NCBI GenBank assembly: GCA_026390115.1
Contig: JAPLGO010000038.1
Span: 291,565 to 355,564, forward strand
DNA from: Campylobacterales bacterium
GTDB lineage: Bacteria; Campylobacterota; Campylobacteria; Campylobacterales; Sulfurimonadaceae
Direction of reading: 5' to 3'
DNA: 64,000 nt
Part shown: in pieces, positions 1 to 9,470 of the stretch
Layout: the number at the start of each line of letters is the position of its first letter
Numbering within the stretch: the stretch's first letter is position 1
Program-made: the position numbers and the translations under genes
The notes under the pieces: model-generated
Told to the model about the DNA's origin: nothing
The model's input: the letters and a program-made list of their open reading frames with translations, nothing else
Databases searched by the model: none

Positions 1-519
1 CTCAAACTGCTCAAAAATTGCATGGTAGGCACTTGGGTCAAAATTAAAAGCTTCCGCAATAGTCTGCAGAACTTCGTCCTCATTTTTACTGACTTCACCG
101 TCAACAAATGCGAGTTGGATTAAGAACCCCATGAATTGCTGCTGTTTTGCTCTGTCTCTTCTGATAGCGTTACCTAAAGTTTGTGCCATTTCTTGAAGAT
201 TGTCGTATCTCTCTTTTTGTTCGCTGAATATCTCTTTTAAAATATCTTTTGTCTTTTGCGGTTCTGGAAAAACAGCAGAGATATCGTCAAACATTATGCC
301 GATGAGTTCAGCTTCAAGTACATCGACTTTGCCGTCGGCTTTTGCCACTTTTGCCACAAGAGCCACAAAAAGACCAAGCTCACTTCGCATTAAAGACTCT
401 TTTGTAATGCTCATATTTTTAAAAGCCTCTTTTGAATATTCACTTGTATAGGTAGAATAACTCTTATATATCCAGTAAAAAACTCCGCCTAGAATTGCAA
501 ATAAAATTATATTGCCCAT
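1..519 (-). CDS. TerB-domain membrane protein, DjlA-like (partial, 3' end outside window)
   Basis: The frame is open from an ATG at 517-519 (minus strand) to the window edge, giving 173 residues without a stop. Residues 1-20 form a hydrophobic N-terminal anchor beginning MGNIILFAILGGVFYWIY. Residues about 45-165 look like a TerB-type helical domain: two similar acidic loops are visible, KVAKADGKVDVLEAEL and LAFVDGEVSKNEDEVL. An N-terminal anchor followed by TerB is the layout of DjlA-type co-chaperones, in which a J domain follows; that part would lie beyond position 1, so the J domain is inference. The gene is divergent from the transporter at 562/580 and shares a roughly 60-base promoter gap with it. 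Confidence 0.75.
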   Translation of the reverse strand, partial: MGNIILFAILGGVFYWIYKSYSTYTSEYSKEAFKNMSITKESLMRSELGLFVALVAKVAKADGKVDVLEAELIGIMFDDISAVFPEPQKTKDILKEIFSEQKERYDNLQEMAQTLGNAIRRDRAKQQQFMGFLIQLAFVDGEVSKNEDEVLQTIAEAFNFDPSAYHAIFEQFE

Positions 520-561
520 ATAAAATCCTTATTTTTTTGAGATTATACAACACTAAAATGA

Positions 562-1467
562 ATGGGTATAATTACACCCATGAAACAGATAAAACAACTC
601 AACCTTGGCGTAAAATATATGCTGATCTCCTCCTTTTTGTTTGCACTAATGGGTGCTTTTGCGAAGCTTTCGAGTGAGCATATGAGTTCTTTGGAAGTTG
701 TTTTTTTTAGAAATATTTTTGGAGTGGTTATTATCGGTTTTGCCATCTGGAAGTCGCCTTTGAGAAATCTCGGCGGAAAGCCGTTTTTACTTTTTTTTAG
801 AGGATTTATGGGGTTTATTTCGCTTCTTGCCTACTTCTATAACATTGCACATATCAGCCTTGGCGATGCTGTGACCTACTCAAAAACTGCACCTATTTTT
901 ACGGCAATTTTTGCGTGGCTCTTTTTAAAAGAGAAACTTACACTGAACTCTTGGTTTGCAATTTTAGTAGGTTTTGGAGGGATACTTCTCATTACTCAGC
1001 CGAGCGGAATTGGATTTTCAAAATATGATATTTTAGGCATTTTCAGCGGAATCGGTGCGGCACTTGCATACACTTCTGTCAGAGAGCTAAAAAACTATTA
1101 TGATATCAGAGCTATTGTTATGTCATTCATGTTGACAGGCACGGTTGCACCTTTTTTTTTGCTTCTTATTTCCCCCTATTTTCAGATACCGGAACTTGAC
1201 TTTATGCTGGGTGAGTTTATTATGCCTGAGGGAATTGTCTGGCTATATGTTGCTGGAATGGGCATTTTGGCGACACTTTCCCAGTACTACATGACAAAAG
1301 CGTATGGCGAAACAAAGGCAGGAATAGTCGGTGCTGTGAGTTACACAAATATAGTATTTGCGATTATTGTCGGTCTTTTTTTAGGCGATTCACTTCCTAC
1401 TTTTGTTACCACATGCGGAATTGTTTTGATTGTTTTTGCGGGGATAATCGTAGCAAAGCAGAAATAA
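562..1467 (+). CDS. DMT-superfamily (EamA) transporter
   Basis: About ten hydrophobic segments in two similar halves mark an inner-membrane EamA/DMT permease of usual length (about 300 residues). The substrate cannot be told from sequence; relatives export amino acids or other metabolites. Two starts are possible: ATG 562 and ATG 580 (protein beginning MKQIKQLNLG). A TATAAT box lies at 567-572, inside the first possible codons, so if it is the promoter the message would start near 579 and the ATG at 580 would be almost leaderless. Neither start has a clear Shine-Dalgarno. The box also lies in an imperfect palindrome, ATGGGT...ACCCAT (562-581). Confidence 0.85.
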   Translation: MGIITPMKQIKQLNLGVKYMLISSFLFALMGAFAKLSSEHMSSLEVVFFRNIFGVVIIGFAIWKSPLRNLGGKPFLLFFRGFMGFISLLAYFYNIAHISLGDAVTYSKTAPIFTAIFAWLFLKEKLTLNSWFAILVGFGGILLITQPSGIGFSKYDILGIFSGIGAALAYTSVRELKNYYDIRAIVMSFMLTGTVAPFFLLLISPYFQIPELDFMLGEFIMPEGIVWLYVAGMGILATLSQYYMTKAYGETKAGIVGAVSYTNIVFAIIVGLFLGDSLPTFVTTCGIVLIVFAGIIVAKQK

Positions 1468-1494
1468 AATAACCTTTGTTTAAAGCCAACATGC

Positions 1495-1500
1495 TATAAT
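1495..1500 (+). promoter_or_regulatory. Probable -10 box for kdsA operon
   Basis: TATAAT lies 30 bases before the kdsA ATG in the 60-base gap after the transporter. There is no good -35 hexamer, which is normal for sigma-70 promoters in this phylum. It probably drives the closely packed genes kdsA, ribH and nusB. Confidence 0.55.
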
Positions 1501-1529
1501 CATTTTCTATTTTTTAGCAAGGTAAAAAG

Positions 1530-2321
1530 ATGATACTACTTGCAGGTCCCTGCGTTATTGAGAGTGAAGAGAATATATTTAAAATCGCTAAATCCTTAGA
1601 AATTTATCAGAATGACCCTACTATTGATTTTTATTTCAAATCAAGTTTTGATAAAGCAAACCGAACATCGCTTGAAAGTTTTCGCGGTTTAGGACTTGAA
1701 GAAGGGCTGAGAATTTTAGAAAAAGTAAAAAATGATTTTGGCTATAAAGTGGTTACGGATGTGCATGAATCGCATCAGGTTGGGGCTGTTGCCGAGGTTG
1801 TGGATATGCTTCAGATTCCTGCGTTTTTGTGCCGTCAGACAGATTTACTTGTGGCATGTGCAAAAACCACAAAAGAGGTAAATATCAAAAAAGGGCAGTT
1901 TATAAATCCGCCTGACATGCGATACTCGGTTGCAAAAATTCTACAAACGCGCGGATGTGATGAAGTAAATTATGAAAACTCTAAAAAGCATGGAGTTTTT
2001 CTGTGCGAGAGAGGCTCCTCTTTCGGCTATGGGAATATAGTTGTTGACATGCGCTCTCTTGTAATTATGAGAGAGTTCGCACCTACTATTTTTGATGCGA
2101 CACACTCAGTTCAAATGCCCGGAGCTTTGGGCGGAAAAACGGGCGGAGACAGCTCGATGGTTCCATATCTGGCAAGTGCCGCTGCGGCTGTCGGAGTGGA
2201 TGGTTTCTTTTTTGAAACACATTTTGACCCAAGTGTAGCTTTAAGTGATGGACCGAATATGATAAAACTTGATGAGCTAGAGGCTTTGATAGCAAAAATA
2301 AAAAAAATTCAAAATATATAA
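1530..2321 (+). CDS. kdsA: 3-deoxy-8-phosphooctulonate synthase
   Basis: Condenses phosphoenolpyruvate with arabinose 5-phosphate to Kdo-8-phosphate, the first committed step of Kdo synthesis for LPS, in the cytoplasm. The 263-residue length fits the family. Seen: [10 protein letters not shown] at residues 3-12, [12 protein letters not shown], the RGSSFGYGN loop, and [11 protein letters not shown] followed by ETHFDPS and SDGPN. Cys8 within AGPCVIES is the position that is cysteine in metal-dependent KdsA and asparagine in metal-free enzymes such as that of E. coli, so a divalent-metal form is expected. It is followed 10 bases later by ribH. The Kdo transferase waaA of the same pathway lies at 56930. 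Confidence 0.97.
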   Translation: MILLAGPCVIESEENIFKIAKSLEIYQNDPTIDFYFKSSFDKANRTSLESFRGLGLEEGLRILEKVKNDFGYKVVTDVHESHQVGAVAEVVDMLQIPAFLCRQTDLLVACAKTTKEVNIKKGQFINPPDMRYSVAKILQTRGCDEVNYENSKKHGVFLCERGSSFGYGNIVVDMRSLVIMREFAPTIFDATHSVQMPGALGGKTGGDSSMVPYLASAAAAVGVDGFFFETHFDPSVALSDGPNMIKLDELEALIAKIKKIQNI

Positions 2322-2331
2322 AGGAAGATAA

Positions 2332-2802
2332 ATGAAGTTAATAGAAGGCAAATTAAAAGTAATCAACGGCAAAAAAATCGCTATTGTAAGTACAAGATGG
2401 AACCATTTTATAGTGGACAGATTAGTTGAGGGTGCAAAAGATGCATTTTCTCGCCATGGCGGAAATGAAGAGGATATTGTTCATGTTTTAGCACCTGGGG
2501 CATTTGAACTTCCTATGGTTATCGATCAGCTTCTTGTAAGCGGCAAATATGACGGAATTTGTGCTTTGGGAGCAGTTATCCGCGGCTCAACTCCGCACTT
2601 TGATTATGTTTCGGCTGAGGCTACTAAGGGCATCTCAATGATGAGTCTTAAGTATCAAAAACCCGTCTCTTTTGGACTTTTAACAACGGACACAATTGAG
2701 CAGGCAATTGAGAGAGCCGGAACAAAAGCCGGAAACAAAGGTTTTGAAGCGATGACGGTTGTAATAGAGATGTTAGACCTTTACGAAGCGATAGGAGCAT
2801 AA
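2332..2802 (+). CDS. ribH: 6,7-dimethyl-8-ribityllumazine synthase
   Basis: Penultimate step of riboflavin synthesis: condenses the ribityl-aminouracil with 3,4-dihydroxy-2-butanone 4-phosphate; the family forms pentamers or 60-mer shells. The 156-residue length is typical. Visible motifs are [16 protein letters not shown] near residues 20-35, [10 protein letters not shown] near 54-63, and [15 protein letters not shown] near 82-96, which contains the catalytic histidine. Start ATG 2332 follows the ribosome site AAGGAAG by seven bases. The gap to nusB is one base. I see no FMN riboswitch upstream. Confidence 0.97.
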   Translation: MKLIEGKLKVINGKKIAIVSTRWNHFIVDRLVEGAKDAFSRHGGNEEDIVHVLAPGAFELPMVIDQLLVSGKYDGICALGAVIRGSTPHFDYVSAEATKGISMMSLKYQKPVSFGLLTTDTIEQAIERAGTKAGNKGFEAMTVVIEMLDLYEAIGA

Positions 2803-2803
2803 T

Positions 2804-3208
2804 TTGGCGACAAGACAACAAGCCAGAATGGCAGTGGTAAGCCTTCTATATGCCTTTGATTTGGGGAATGGGAATCTTGCCGAGCATACAGATGAGATTT
2901 TAGAAGAGAAAAAAATCCGTAATAAACAGAAAGATTTTGCACTAGAACTCTATGAGGGCGTTTTAAAAAACATTGAACCGGTAGACAAGGCGATTATTGA
3001 GCACCTTAAAGAGTGGGATTTTGAGAGACTTGGAGCTATCGAGAGAGCAACTCTTAGACTTGCATGTTATGAGATACTTTTTGGCGAACTTGATTCTGCG
3101 GTTGTAATAAATGAGGCAGTTGAGATAACAAAAGCTTTTGGAACTGAACAGTCTCCAAAGTTTATAAATGGTGTGTTAGACGCAATTTCAAGAGACAAAC
3201 AAGCCTAG
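2804..3208 (+). CDS. nusB: Transcription antitermination protein NusB
   Basis: Small all-helical RNA-binding protein of 134 residues that, with NusE (S10), binds boxA in rRNA leaders to prevent premature termination. The N-terminus ATRQQARMAVVSLLYAFD and the C-terminal stretch AVEITKAFG...KFINGVLDAI are typical of NusB. The start is TTG at 2804, one base after the ribH stop, which suggests translational coupling. The ribH-nusB pairing is common across proteobacteria. A likely target, an rRNA leader, lies at the far end of this window. Confidence 0.96.
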   Translation: MATRQQARMAVVSLLYAFDLGNGNLAEHTDEILEEKKIRNKQKDFALELYEGVLKNIEPVDKAIIEHLKEWDFERLGAIERATLRLACYEILFGELDSAVVINEAVEITKAFGTEQSPKFINGVLDAISRDKQA

Positions 3209-3211
3209 TAG

Positions 3212-5254
3212 ATGATAAAAATACTCCTATTATTTCTGTTTTTGACTCAGATGCTCTTTGGTGCAAATGAGTGTTTGAGTTGCCACAAAGAGACAGAAAA
3301 AATTCGTGATGCATCTTCGGGCATGATGAAAGCTATTTTAGAGCTCTCAGAAAAAGCCGGACATGGCGGAAATGACTGCATCGTTTGTCATGGCGGTACT
3401 CCAAATACCAAAAAGAAAAATAAGGCGCATGAGGGAACTGTTGAATATTTTAAAAATAATAGAGGTCCAAAAGGATTTTATCCTTCTCCTTCAACAGTAT
3501 CGGTAAACAAAAATACATGCGGAGTGTGTCACGAAAATCAGGTGGCATCTCAGCCGAACTCTCTTATGATGAATAATCAAGAAAAAATTGGGGAAACACT
3601 CAAAAGCTTCGGAACAAAAAACAGCACTGCAGTGGGATTGCATAAAACGCAAAATCCTGATGATGCGCATAAGCGGCTCGGAAGCGAGGCGTATCAAAAA
3701 TATATGCAAAGTCTCCAAACTTTGGAGCCACATGCATTTGTTAAAGAGCTAAGCAAGCTTCCGTCTGCTCCAACCGCTAAAGCTGTTAAGGAAGAGCCTT
3801 CATTGGCAGCATTTGCATATCTGAATCAAGACAAATCCAGTAAAGAGATGGGGTGCGCATCATGTCACATTCCCCATACAAATGATGGAAAACTTGTCCA
3901 CTCCATACAATCCTCAAGAGAAGCCAAAGTCAAAGTAGATGGGAAAGAGTATTCAGGAATTCCAGTTGAGACATGTGCTGCTTGTCATAAGCGAGAGAAA
4001 AGTATCGGCACCTCCTATCAAGGTTTGATAGAAAAAGAGAACTCCTCCCCAAAAAAATATATTCATATGCAAGAGGATGTTCACTTTTTAAAAGGGATGC
4101 TGTGTCAGGATTGCCACACCTCAAATGATCTGCATGGGGATGGTTTTTTAAACGGAACCAGTGCAACTGCGGTTGAGATAGAGTGTCAGGATTGTCATGG
4201 AACAATAACCTCTTATCCATGGGAGTTGCCTCTTGGATACAGTGATGAGTTTAATGCAACTGCTGCAAAAGGCAAAGCAAGAGGAACAGTAACAACCGTA
4301 GCAGAGTACCTAAAGCAGGGGAATGTAGGAGAGGCAAAAGAGGGCTACCTTGTTAGTGCGAGAGGAAACCCACTTCCGCATGCCCTAAGAGACGGCGATA
4401 AAATAATAATACAGTTGGCAAACGGCAGCGATATAGAACTTCAGCCTCTGAAAAAACTAAAAAAAGATAAAAAATTATCTCAAAAAGCAATTTTAGCTAT
4501 GGAGAACATAGCTGCCCATACCGATAAGATGGAGTGTTACACCTGTCATGCGAGTTGGGCTCTGCAAGTTTATGATAATCATATAGAAATTGATTATTCT
4601 AAAAAGAGTTCAATGGATGCAAAGGTGATAGAGAGCCATTCTTTCATGCGATGGGAAGAACCGGCACTTATTCAAAACCCAGAGGGAAGAGTAGCTCCAA
4701 GTATTCCAAAATATCAGTCAAGGGTAACCGTTGTTGGAGAAGATTCAAATACATTGTTATACAAAACCCTACATGTAAATGATTTAAATACAACCCCGAT
4801 TCAACCGCACAGTGTGCAAAAAGAGGCGAGAAGCTGTGAGAGTTGTCACACAACCCCGAAAGCTATGGGAATGGGAATAAGCGGGTTAAGAGTAAAGAAA
4901 AATGTAGCAGACTCTTTTGATGAGAACAGAATTCAAAAAGAAGAGTTTAAACTTTTAGCGCCTCTCTCCGAGGCACAGCTGAATAAGCTCGATAGAAGCG
5001 GTGTTTGTCTTTCTTGCCACCTTAATATTCCAAAAGGAAATTTAGCAACTTCTACTATCTCTCACATGCGAGAGATGGCAGAGGTGAAAATAGACAAAAA
5101 TACGCACAACGAGATTGTAAGCAATACAATAAATATCAGTGCTTGGACGCAGTTTATAGGTGCAATTTTTGTAGGAGTGCTTATTATGCTTGGAATTTAT
5201 ATAGCTTTTATTAAAAAACAACCAATTAATCCAAGAAATGAGGGATGGAAATAG
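3212..5254 (+). CDS. Membrane-anchored decahaem c-type cytochrome
   Basis: Signal peptide at residues 1-18 (ends MLFGA), then ten CxxCH haem-binding motifs: CLSCH, CIVCH, CGVCH, CASCH, CAACH, CQDCH twice, CYTCH, CESCH and CLSCH. A single transmembrane helix near residues 645-668 is followed by a short basic tail, so the protein faces the periplasm and is tethered to the inner membrane. The number and spacing fit a multihaem electron-transfer or reductase protein of the octahaem/NrfA-like class, but I cannot name the substrate. The gene begins three bases after nusB and ends six bases before mqnC, so it is probably co-transcribed with a menaquinone gene, which would suit a quinol-linked respiratory role (inference). 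Confidence 0.85.
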   Translation: MIKILLLFLFLTQMLFGANECLSCHKETEKIRDASSGMMKAILELSEKAGHGGNDCIVCHGGTPNTKKKNKAHEGTVEYFKNNRGPKGFYPSPSTVSVNKNTCGVCHENQVASQPNSLMMNNQEKIGETLKSFGTKNSTAVGLHKTQNPDDAHKRLGSEAYQKYMQSLQTLEPHAFVKELSKLPSAPTAKAVKEEPSLAAFAYLNQDKSSKEMGCASCHIPHTNDGKLVHSIQSSREAKVKVDGKEYSGIPVETCAACHKREKSIGTSYQGLIEKENSSPKKYIHMQEDVHFLKGMLCQDCHTSNDLHGDGFLNGTSATAVEIECQDCHGTITSYPWELPLGYSDEFNATAAKGKARGTVTTVAEYLKQGNVGEAKEGYLVSARGNPLPHALRDGDKIIIQLANGSDIELQPLKKLKKDKKLSQKAILAMENIAAHTDKMECYTCHASWALQVYDNHIEIDYSKKSSMDAKVIESHSFMRWEEPALIQNPEGRVAPSIPKYQSRVTVVGEDSNTLLYKTLHVNDLNTTPIQPHSVQKEARSCESCHTTPKAMGMGISGLRVKKNVADSFDENRIQKEEFKLLAPLSEAQLNKLDRSGVCLSCHLNIPKGNLATSTISHMREMAEVKIDKNTHNEIVSNTINISAWTQFIGAIFVGVLIMLGIYIAFIKKQPINPRNEGWK

Positions 5255-5260
5255 TTAGAG

Positions 5261-6310
5261 ATGAAAAGATTAATAAAAGAAGAAGCACTATCCCTTATAA
5301 AAAATGGTGACTTAAAAGAGTTAGGGCGCATGGCAAGTGCAAGAAAAAAAGAGCTCCATCCGGATGGCATTACCACTTTTGTGGTTGACAGAAATATCAA
5401 CTACACAAATATTTGCTGGGTTGACTGCAAATTTTGCGCCTTTTACAGACATGAGAAGGATGCGGATGCTTATGTTCTCACCTACGAAGAGATTGATGTA
5501 AAGATAGATGAACTCTTAGAAATCGGCGGAACACAGATACTTTTTCAGGGAGGAGTCCATCCTAAGCTGCAAATTGAGTGGTACGAGGAGTTGGTGGAGC
5601 ATATCCATACAAAATATCCGCAAATCACTATTCATGGCTTCTCTTCCATCGAGATAGATTTTATTGCCAAAGTGTCACGCATAAGTGTTGAAGAAGTCTT
5701 AATTCGTCTCAAAAATAAAGGTCTTGCTTCTATTCCGGGAGCCGGAGCGGAGATACTCTCTGACAAAGTTCGAGATATTATCGCACCCAAAAAGATTGAT
5801 TCAGAGGTATGGGTGGACATTCATAGAAAGGCGCATAAGCTGGATATAAAATCAACGGCGACAATGATGTACGGAACCGTTGAGAGAGATGAGGATATAA
5901 TAGAACATTTGGACATGGTGCGAAAACTTCAAGATGAAACGGGCGGTTTCAGAGCATTCATCATGTGGAGTTTTCAGGGAAAAAATACAGAGCTGTTAAG
6001 GCTTATTCCAGAGATGGAAAAGCCTTCTTCAAACCGATACTTAAGACTTTTGGCAGTTGCAAGACTCTATCTTGACAATGTGCCTAATATTCAGAGTTCA
6101 TGGGTGACGCAAGGTGCCTATATCGGACAGATGGCACTGAAATTCGGAGCGAATGATTTGGGTTCAACCATGATGGAGGAGAATGTGGTCAGCAGTGCAG
6201 GAGCAGCGTACACTATGGCAAAAGAGGAAATGGTGCAGCTCATACGGGATATTGGTGAGACACCTGCGGTCAGAAATACGGCGTATGAGATTTTGGAGAA
6301 ATTTGAATGA
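5261..6310 (+). CDS. mqnC: Cyclic dehypoxanthinyl futalosine synthase (radical SAM)
   Basis: Radical SAM enzyme of the futalosine pathway to menaquinone, which cyclises dehypoxanthine futalosine. The iron-sulfur ligands are Cys52, Cys56 and Cys59 in NICWVDCKFCAF, preceded by the family signature FVVDRNINYTN. GGVHPKLQIEWYEEL and the late QSSWVTQGAYIGQMAL match the MqnC/CofH group. The 349-residue length is normal. Its stop overlaps the start of the following M16-family gene by four bases. In Helicobacter pylori, as I recall, the same two genes are adjacent, so the pair is an old conserved arrangement. Confidence 0.95.
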   Translation: MKRLIKEEALSLIKNGDLKELGRMASARKKELHPDGITTFVVDRNINYTNICWVDCKFCAFYRHEKDADAYVLTYEEIDVKIDELLEIGGTQILFQGGVHPKLQIEWYEELVEHIHTKYPQITIHGFSSIEIDFIAKVSRISVEEVLIRLKNKGLASIPGAGAEILSDKVRDIIAPKKIDSEVWVDIHRKAHKLDIKSTATMMYGTVERDEDIIEHLDMVRKLQDETGGFRAFIMWSFQGKNTELLRLIPEMEKPSSNRYLRLLAVARLYLDNVPNIQSSWVTQGAYIGQMALKFGANDLGSTMMEENVVSSAGAAYTMAKEEMVQLIRDIGETPAVRNTAYEILEKFE

Positions 6311-7587
6311 AATATATAGTGACACTTTTAATTTTAGGACAGATACTAATGGCAGCAACGATAGAATATATTGAGACAAATTCCTCAAAAGTACCGGTTG
6401 TTTACGAGAGCGATACAAGACTTCCTCTTGTGACAATGCAGTTTACATTCACAAACAGCGGAAGCGTGACGGATCTTAAAAAAGCCGGATTGGCACGATT
6501 CAGTGCAAAGGTTATGAGCGAGGGCACCAAAACACTCGGAAGTGCAGCTTTTGCAGAAGCTCTTGAAGCTAAAGCAATACATATCTCTGCTTCAAGCGGA
6601 GGTGAGACTTTTGTGATTGAAATGAGTTGTCTCAAAGAGGAATTTGATGAGGCGCTTCAATATTTTGACTCACTTATAAAAGAGCCGAATTTGAGTGATG
6701 AAACTCTAAATAAAGTTAAAACTATGACTTTAGGCTCTCTTAGTTCAAAAGAGAATGACTTTGATTACGTAGCTTCAAATGAGCTAAAGGCTATTTTATT
6801 TAAGGGAACTGTTTTAGGACAACCCTCTTTGGGGACGGGAGAGAGTGTAAAAAGCATAGAGCTTAGCGATGTAGAAGAGTTTGTCAAATCGAACCTTGTC
6901 AGTAAAAAACTTATAGTAGTTATTGGCGGAGATGTTGATTTTGAGAGTGCAAAAGCCAAAATAGCAAAAGTGATAGAAGCAATGCCAGAGGGCAACTCAA
7001 GCCAAACTGTAAACTACTCTGTTACGAAAGAGCCAAAAGAGAATATCCTTAAAAAAGAGACAGAACAGGCATACATTTATTTTGGGTCGCCTTATAATAT
7101 TGAGGAGAATTCCCCAGAGTATTACAAAGCGAGAGTCGCCACATTTATACTCGGAACCGGCGGATTTGGATCAAGACTTATGGAAGAGATACGGGTAAAA
7201 AGAGGACTGGCTTACTCTGCATATGCGAAAATCGATGTCAGCAAATCCAGCAGTTATTTTAACGGCTATCTGCAGACAAAGTTGGATGCACTTGAAGTTG
7301 CAAAGAAAACAGTCAATGAAGTAATAGCCGATTTTGTAAAAAATGGCGTTACAAAGGATGAATTGGAGCAGACAAAGAAGTTTTTGCTGGGAAGCGAACC
7401 GCTCAGAGTTGAGACCATGAGCCAAAGACTTAACCGCACTTTTATGGAGTTTTATAAAGGTCAAGAACTTGGTTACTCCCAAAAAGAGTTAGATATGATT
7501 AAATCGCTGAAATTAGAAGATTTGAATACATTTATAAAATCTCATACAGAGATAAACAATTTAAGTTATGCAATAGTCACAAAGTAA
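6307..7587 (+). CDS. M16-family peptidase-like protein lacking the HxxEH zinc motif
   Basis: Secreted (signal peptide residues 1-17, ending QILMAAT) M16 fold of 426 residues with two halves. Active M16 enzymes carry HxxEH near residue 60; here that place reads GLARFSAKVMSEGT, so the zinc ligands are absent. The second half retains the R/Y-type substrate motif of inactive partners, GSRLMEEIRVKRGLAYSAYA. It is therefore probably a non-catalytic M16 subunit, comparable to YmxG/HP0657. Inactive M16 proteins usually pair with an active subunit; none is present in this window. It overlaps mqnC by four bases. Confidence 0.88.
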   Translation: MKYIVTLLILGQILMAATIEYIETNSSKVPVVYESDTRLPLVTMQFTFTNSGSVTDLKKAGLARFSAKVMSEGTKTLGSAAFAEALEAKAIHISASSGGETFVIEMSCLKEEFDEALQYFDSLIKEPNLSDETLNKVKTMTLGSLSSKENDFDYVASNELKAILFKGTVLGQPSLGTGESVKSIELSDVEEFVKSNLVSKKLIVVIGGDVDFESAKAKIAKVIEAMPEGNSSQTVNYSVTKEPKENILKKETEQAYIYFGSPYNIEENSPEYYKARVATFILGTGGFGSRLMEEIRVKRGLAYSAYAKIDVSKSSSYFNGYLQTKLDALEVAKKTVNEVIADFVKNGVTKDELEQTKKFLLGSEPLRVETMSQRLNRTFMEFYKGQELGYSQKELDMIKSLKLEDLNTFIKSHTEINNLSYAIVTK

Positions 7588-7657
7588 TTATTGCAATTTG
7601 TCATCTTTTGAACATTTGTTTTTTAAATAATGTAGTATGTGATACTAAGGAATTAAA

Positions 7658-9469
7658 ATGAATCTCACAAAAGAGCGAGAGCTAAAGTTTAAAAAATTGG
7701 GCATTCACAGCTGGTGTGAACTTGCCTTACTCGTTCCACATGCTTATGAAGATTTCAGGCTTCATAGTCAACTTCAAAACGGTATGCCGCAACTTATAGA
7801 TGCTACCGTTGAGTCTGTGCACCGCTCTGCTAACTCCATTCAAATAACTTTTTTTGCACACAATTTCGGGTACTCTGTGACCGGTGTACTTTTCCGTCCA
7901 AAGCCCTATATGCTCCATCAGTTTAAGGTAGGGGAGAGAGACTGTTACTATGGCATGGTTGAGTGCAAAATGGGGCAATGCACAATAGCAATGCCTAAAA
8001 AAATAAGTGCTGTCGGTGCGATAACTCCAAAGTATAAATCAGCTCTGAGAAGCGATGTGATGCAGCGTTTTGTGCAAAATAATCTTACAAAAGAGAAGTT
8101 ACTAGGTGAGGGTTTAGGTGAAAAAGTAATTGATGAAGTTCTGAAACTTCATTTTCCGACAGAGGAAATTTTACTCCGCAGAGAGCTCTCGCAAGAGGCT
8201 ATAAATACCCTAAAGCATCTGGAACTCTTTGCATATATGAAACTCTTAGCAGGTAAAAGAAGATATTTTGATGCCATGGCATGTATAACCGAAAGAGGAA
8301 ATAAGAGTTATGAAGATTGGGCAGGCACACTTCCATTCAAGCTCACGAACGAGCAGGTTAAGGCAATAGAAGATATAAAAAATGATTTCTCTAAAAACAT
8401 TGCATCAAAGCGAATGGTTGTAGGCGATGTCGGGTGTGGTAAAACAATGGTTATATTAGCTGCATGCATAATGATGTTGCCACACCGCTCAATCCTTATG
8501 GCACCGACAACCATTCTTGCAAATCAGCTCTTTGAGGAGGCTTGCAAATTTATTCCTCAAGCCAAAACAATATTAGTAACCAATAAAACCAAAAAAGTAA
8601 ATTTAGAAGAGTTTGATTTTATTATAGGAACACATGCATTGCTTTACAGAGAACTTCCAACAGCCGCACTTGTTATGGTGGATGAACAGCACCGCTTTGG
8701 AACGCAGCAGCGAAACATGTTGGAGAAGCTGGTGAGTAGTGGAAATAAAAAGCCCCATTTCTTGCAGTTCAGTGCAACTCCGATTCCAAGAACACAAGCC
8801 ATGATTGAGACTGCGCACATTGATGTCAGCCTCATCACGACAACACCTTTTGAAAAAAATATTACCAGCAAGGTGATTCACAAGAGCGACTTTAAAGAGT
8901 TGCTCTCTCACATAAAAGAGGAGCTGTATAAAAATAATCAGGTTTTAATAGTCTATCCTTTGGTTGAGCAAAGTGAATCAATTGAATATCAAAGTATAGA
9001 GGAAGCCAGAAGTTATTGGGAGAAAAATTTTGAGAGTGTCTATGTAACGCATGGAAAGGATAAAGAGAAAGAGGAAGTGCTTTTTGAGTTCCGTGAATCT
9101 GGATCAATTTTGATTGCAACAACGGTTGTTGAGGTTGGTATCTCTTTACCGCGCCTCACCACGGTTGTAATTGTCGGTGCCGAGAGATTGGGCTTATCAA
9201 CCCTACATCAGCTAAGGGGAAGAGTCAGCAGAACAGGGTTGAAAGGATACTGTTTTTTATATACAAATCAAGAAAAATCCAAACGATTAGATGAGTTCGT
9301 AAACACTTCAAGCGGTTTTGACATAGCCAATATGGATCTGAAATACAGAAAAAGCGGCGATCTGCTTAAAGGAACAAACCAGAGCGGAAGTCAGTTTAGA
9401 TGGGTAGATTTGGCGGAGGACGCAGAGATAGTTCAGAGCGTAAAAGAGGAATTAAATCTCACTAATTGA
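7658..9469 (+). CDS. recG: ATP-dependent DNA helicase RecG
   Basis: Branch-migrating superfamily 2 helicase that remodels stalled forks and recombination intermediates. At 603 residues it is shorter than the roughly 690-residue E. coli enzyme, mainly because the N-terminal helical region is reduced. Walker A is VVGDVGCGKTM near residues 254-264, the DEQH box is near residue 341, LQFSATPIPRT is motif III, and the C-terminal helicase signature is STLHQLRGRVSRTG. Start ATG 7658 follows AAGGAA. Transcription converges on hpf, with a palindromic repeat between the two genes. Confidence 0.95.
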   Translation: MNLTKERELKFKKLGIHSWCELALLVPHAYEDFRLHSQLQNGMPQLIDATVESVHRSANSIQITFFAHNFGYSVTGVLFRPKPYMLHQFKVGERDCYYGMVECKMGQCTIAMPKKISAVGAITPKYKSALRSDVMQRFVQNNLTKEKLLGEGLGEKVIDEVLKLHFPTEEILLRRELSQEAINTLKHLELFAYMKLLAGKRRYFDAMACITERGNKSYEDWAGTLPFKLTNEQVKAIEDIKNDFSKNIASKRMVVGDVGCGKTMVILAACIMMLPHRSILMAPTTILANQLFEEACKFIPQAKTILVTNKTKKVNLEEFDFIIGTHALLYRELPTAALVMVDEQHRFGTQQRNMLEKLVSSGNKKPHFLQFSATPIPRTQAMIETAHIDVSLITTTPFEKNITSKVIHKSDFKELLSHIKEELYKNNQVLIVYPLVEQSESIEYQSIEEARSYWEKNFESVYVTHGKDKEKEEVLFEFRESGSILIATTVVEVGISLPRLTTVVIVGAERLGLSTLHQLRGRVSRTGLKGYCFLYTNQEKSKRLDEFVNTSSGFDIANMDLKYRKSGDLLKGTNQSGSQFRWVDLAEDAEIVQSVKEELNLTN

Positions 9470-9470
9470 T

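Noticed and set aside
2270..2331. FMN riboswitch before ribH
   Set aside because: Only ten bases separate kdsA and ribH, and no aptamer-like sequence is present.
8603..8911. Minus-strand frames inside recG
   Set aside because: Antisense to helicase motifs; no independent support.
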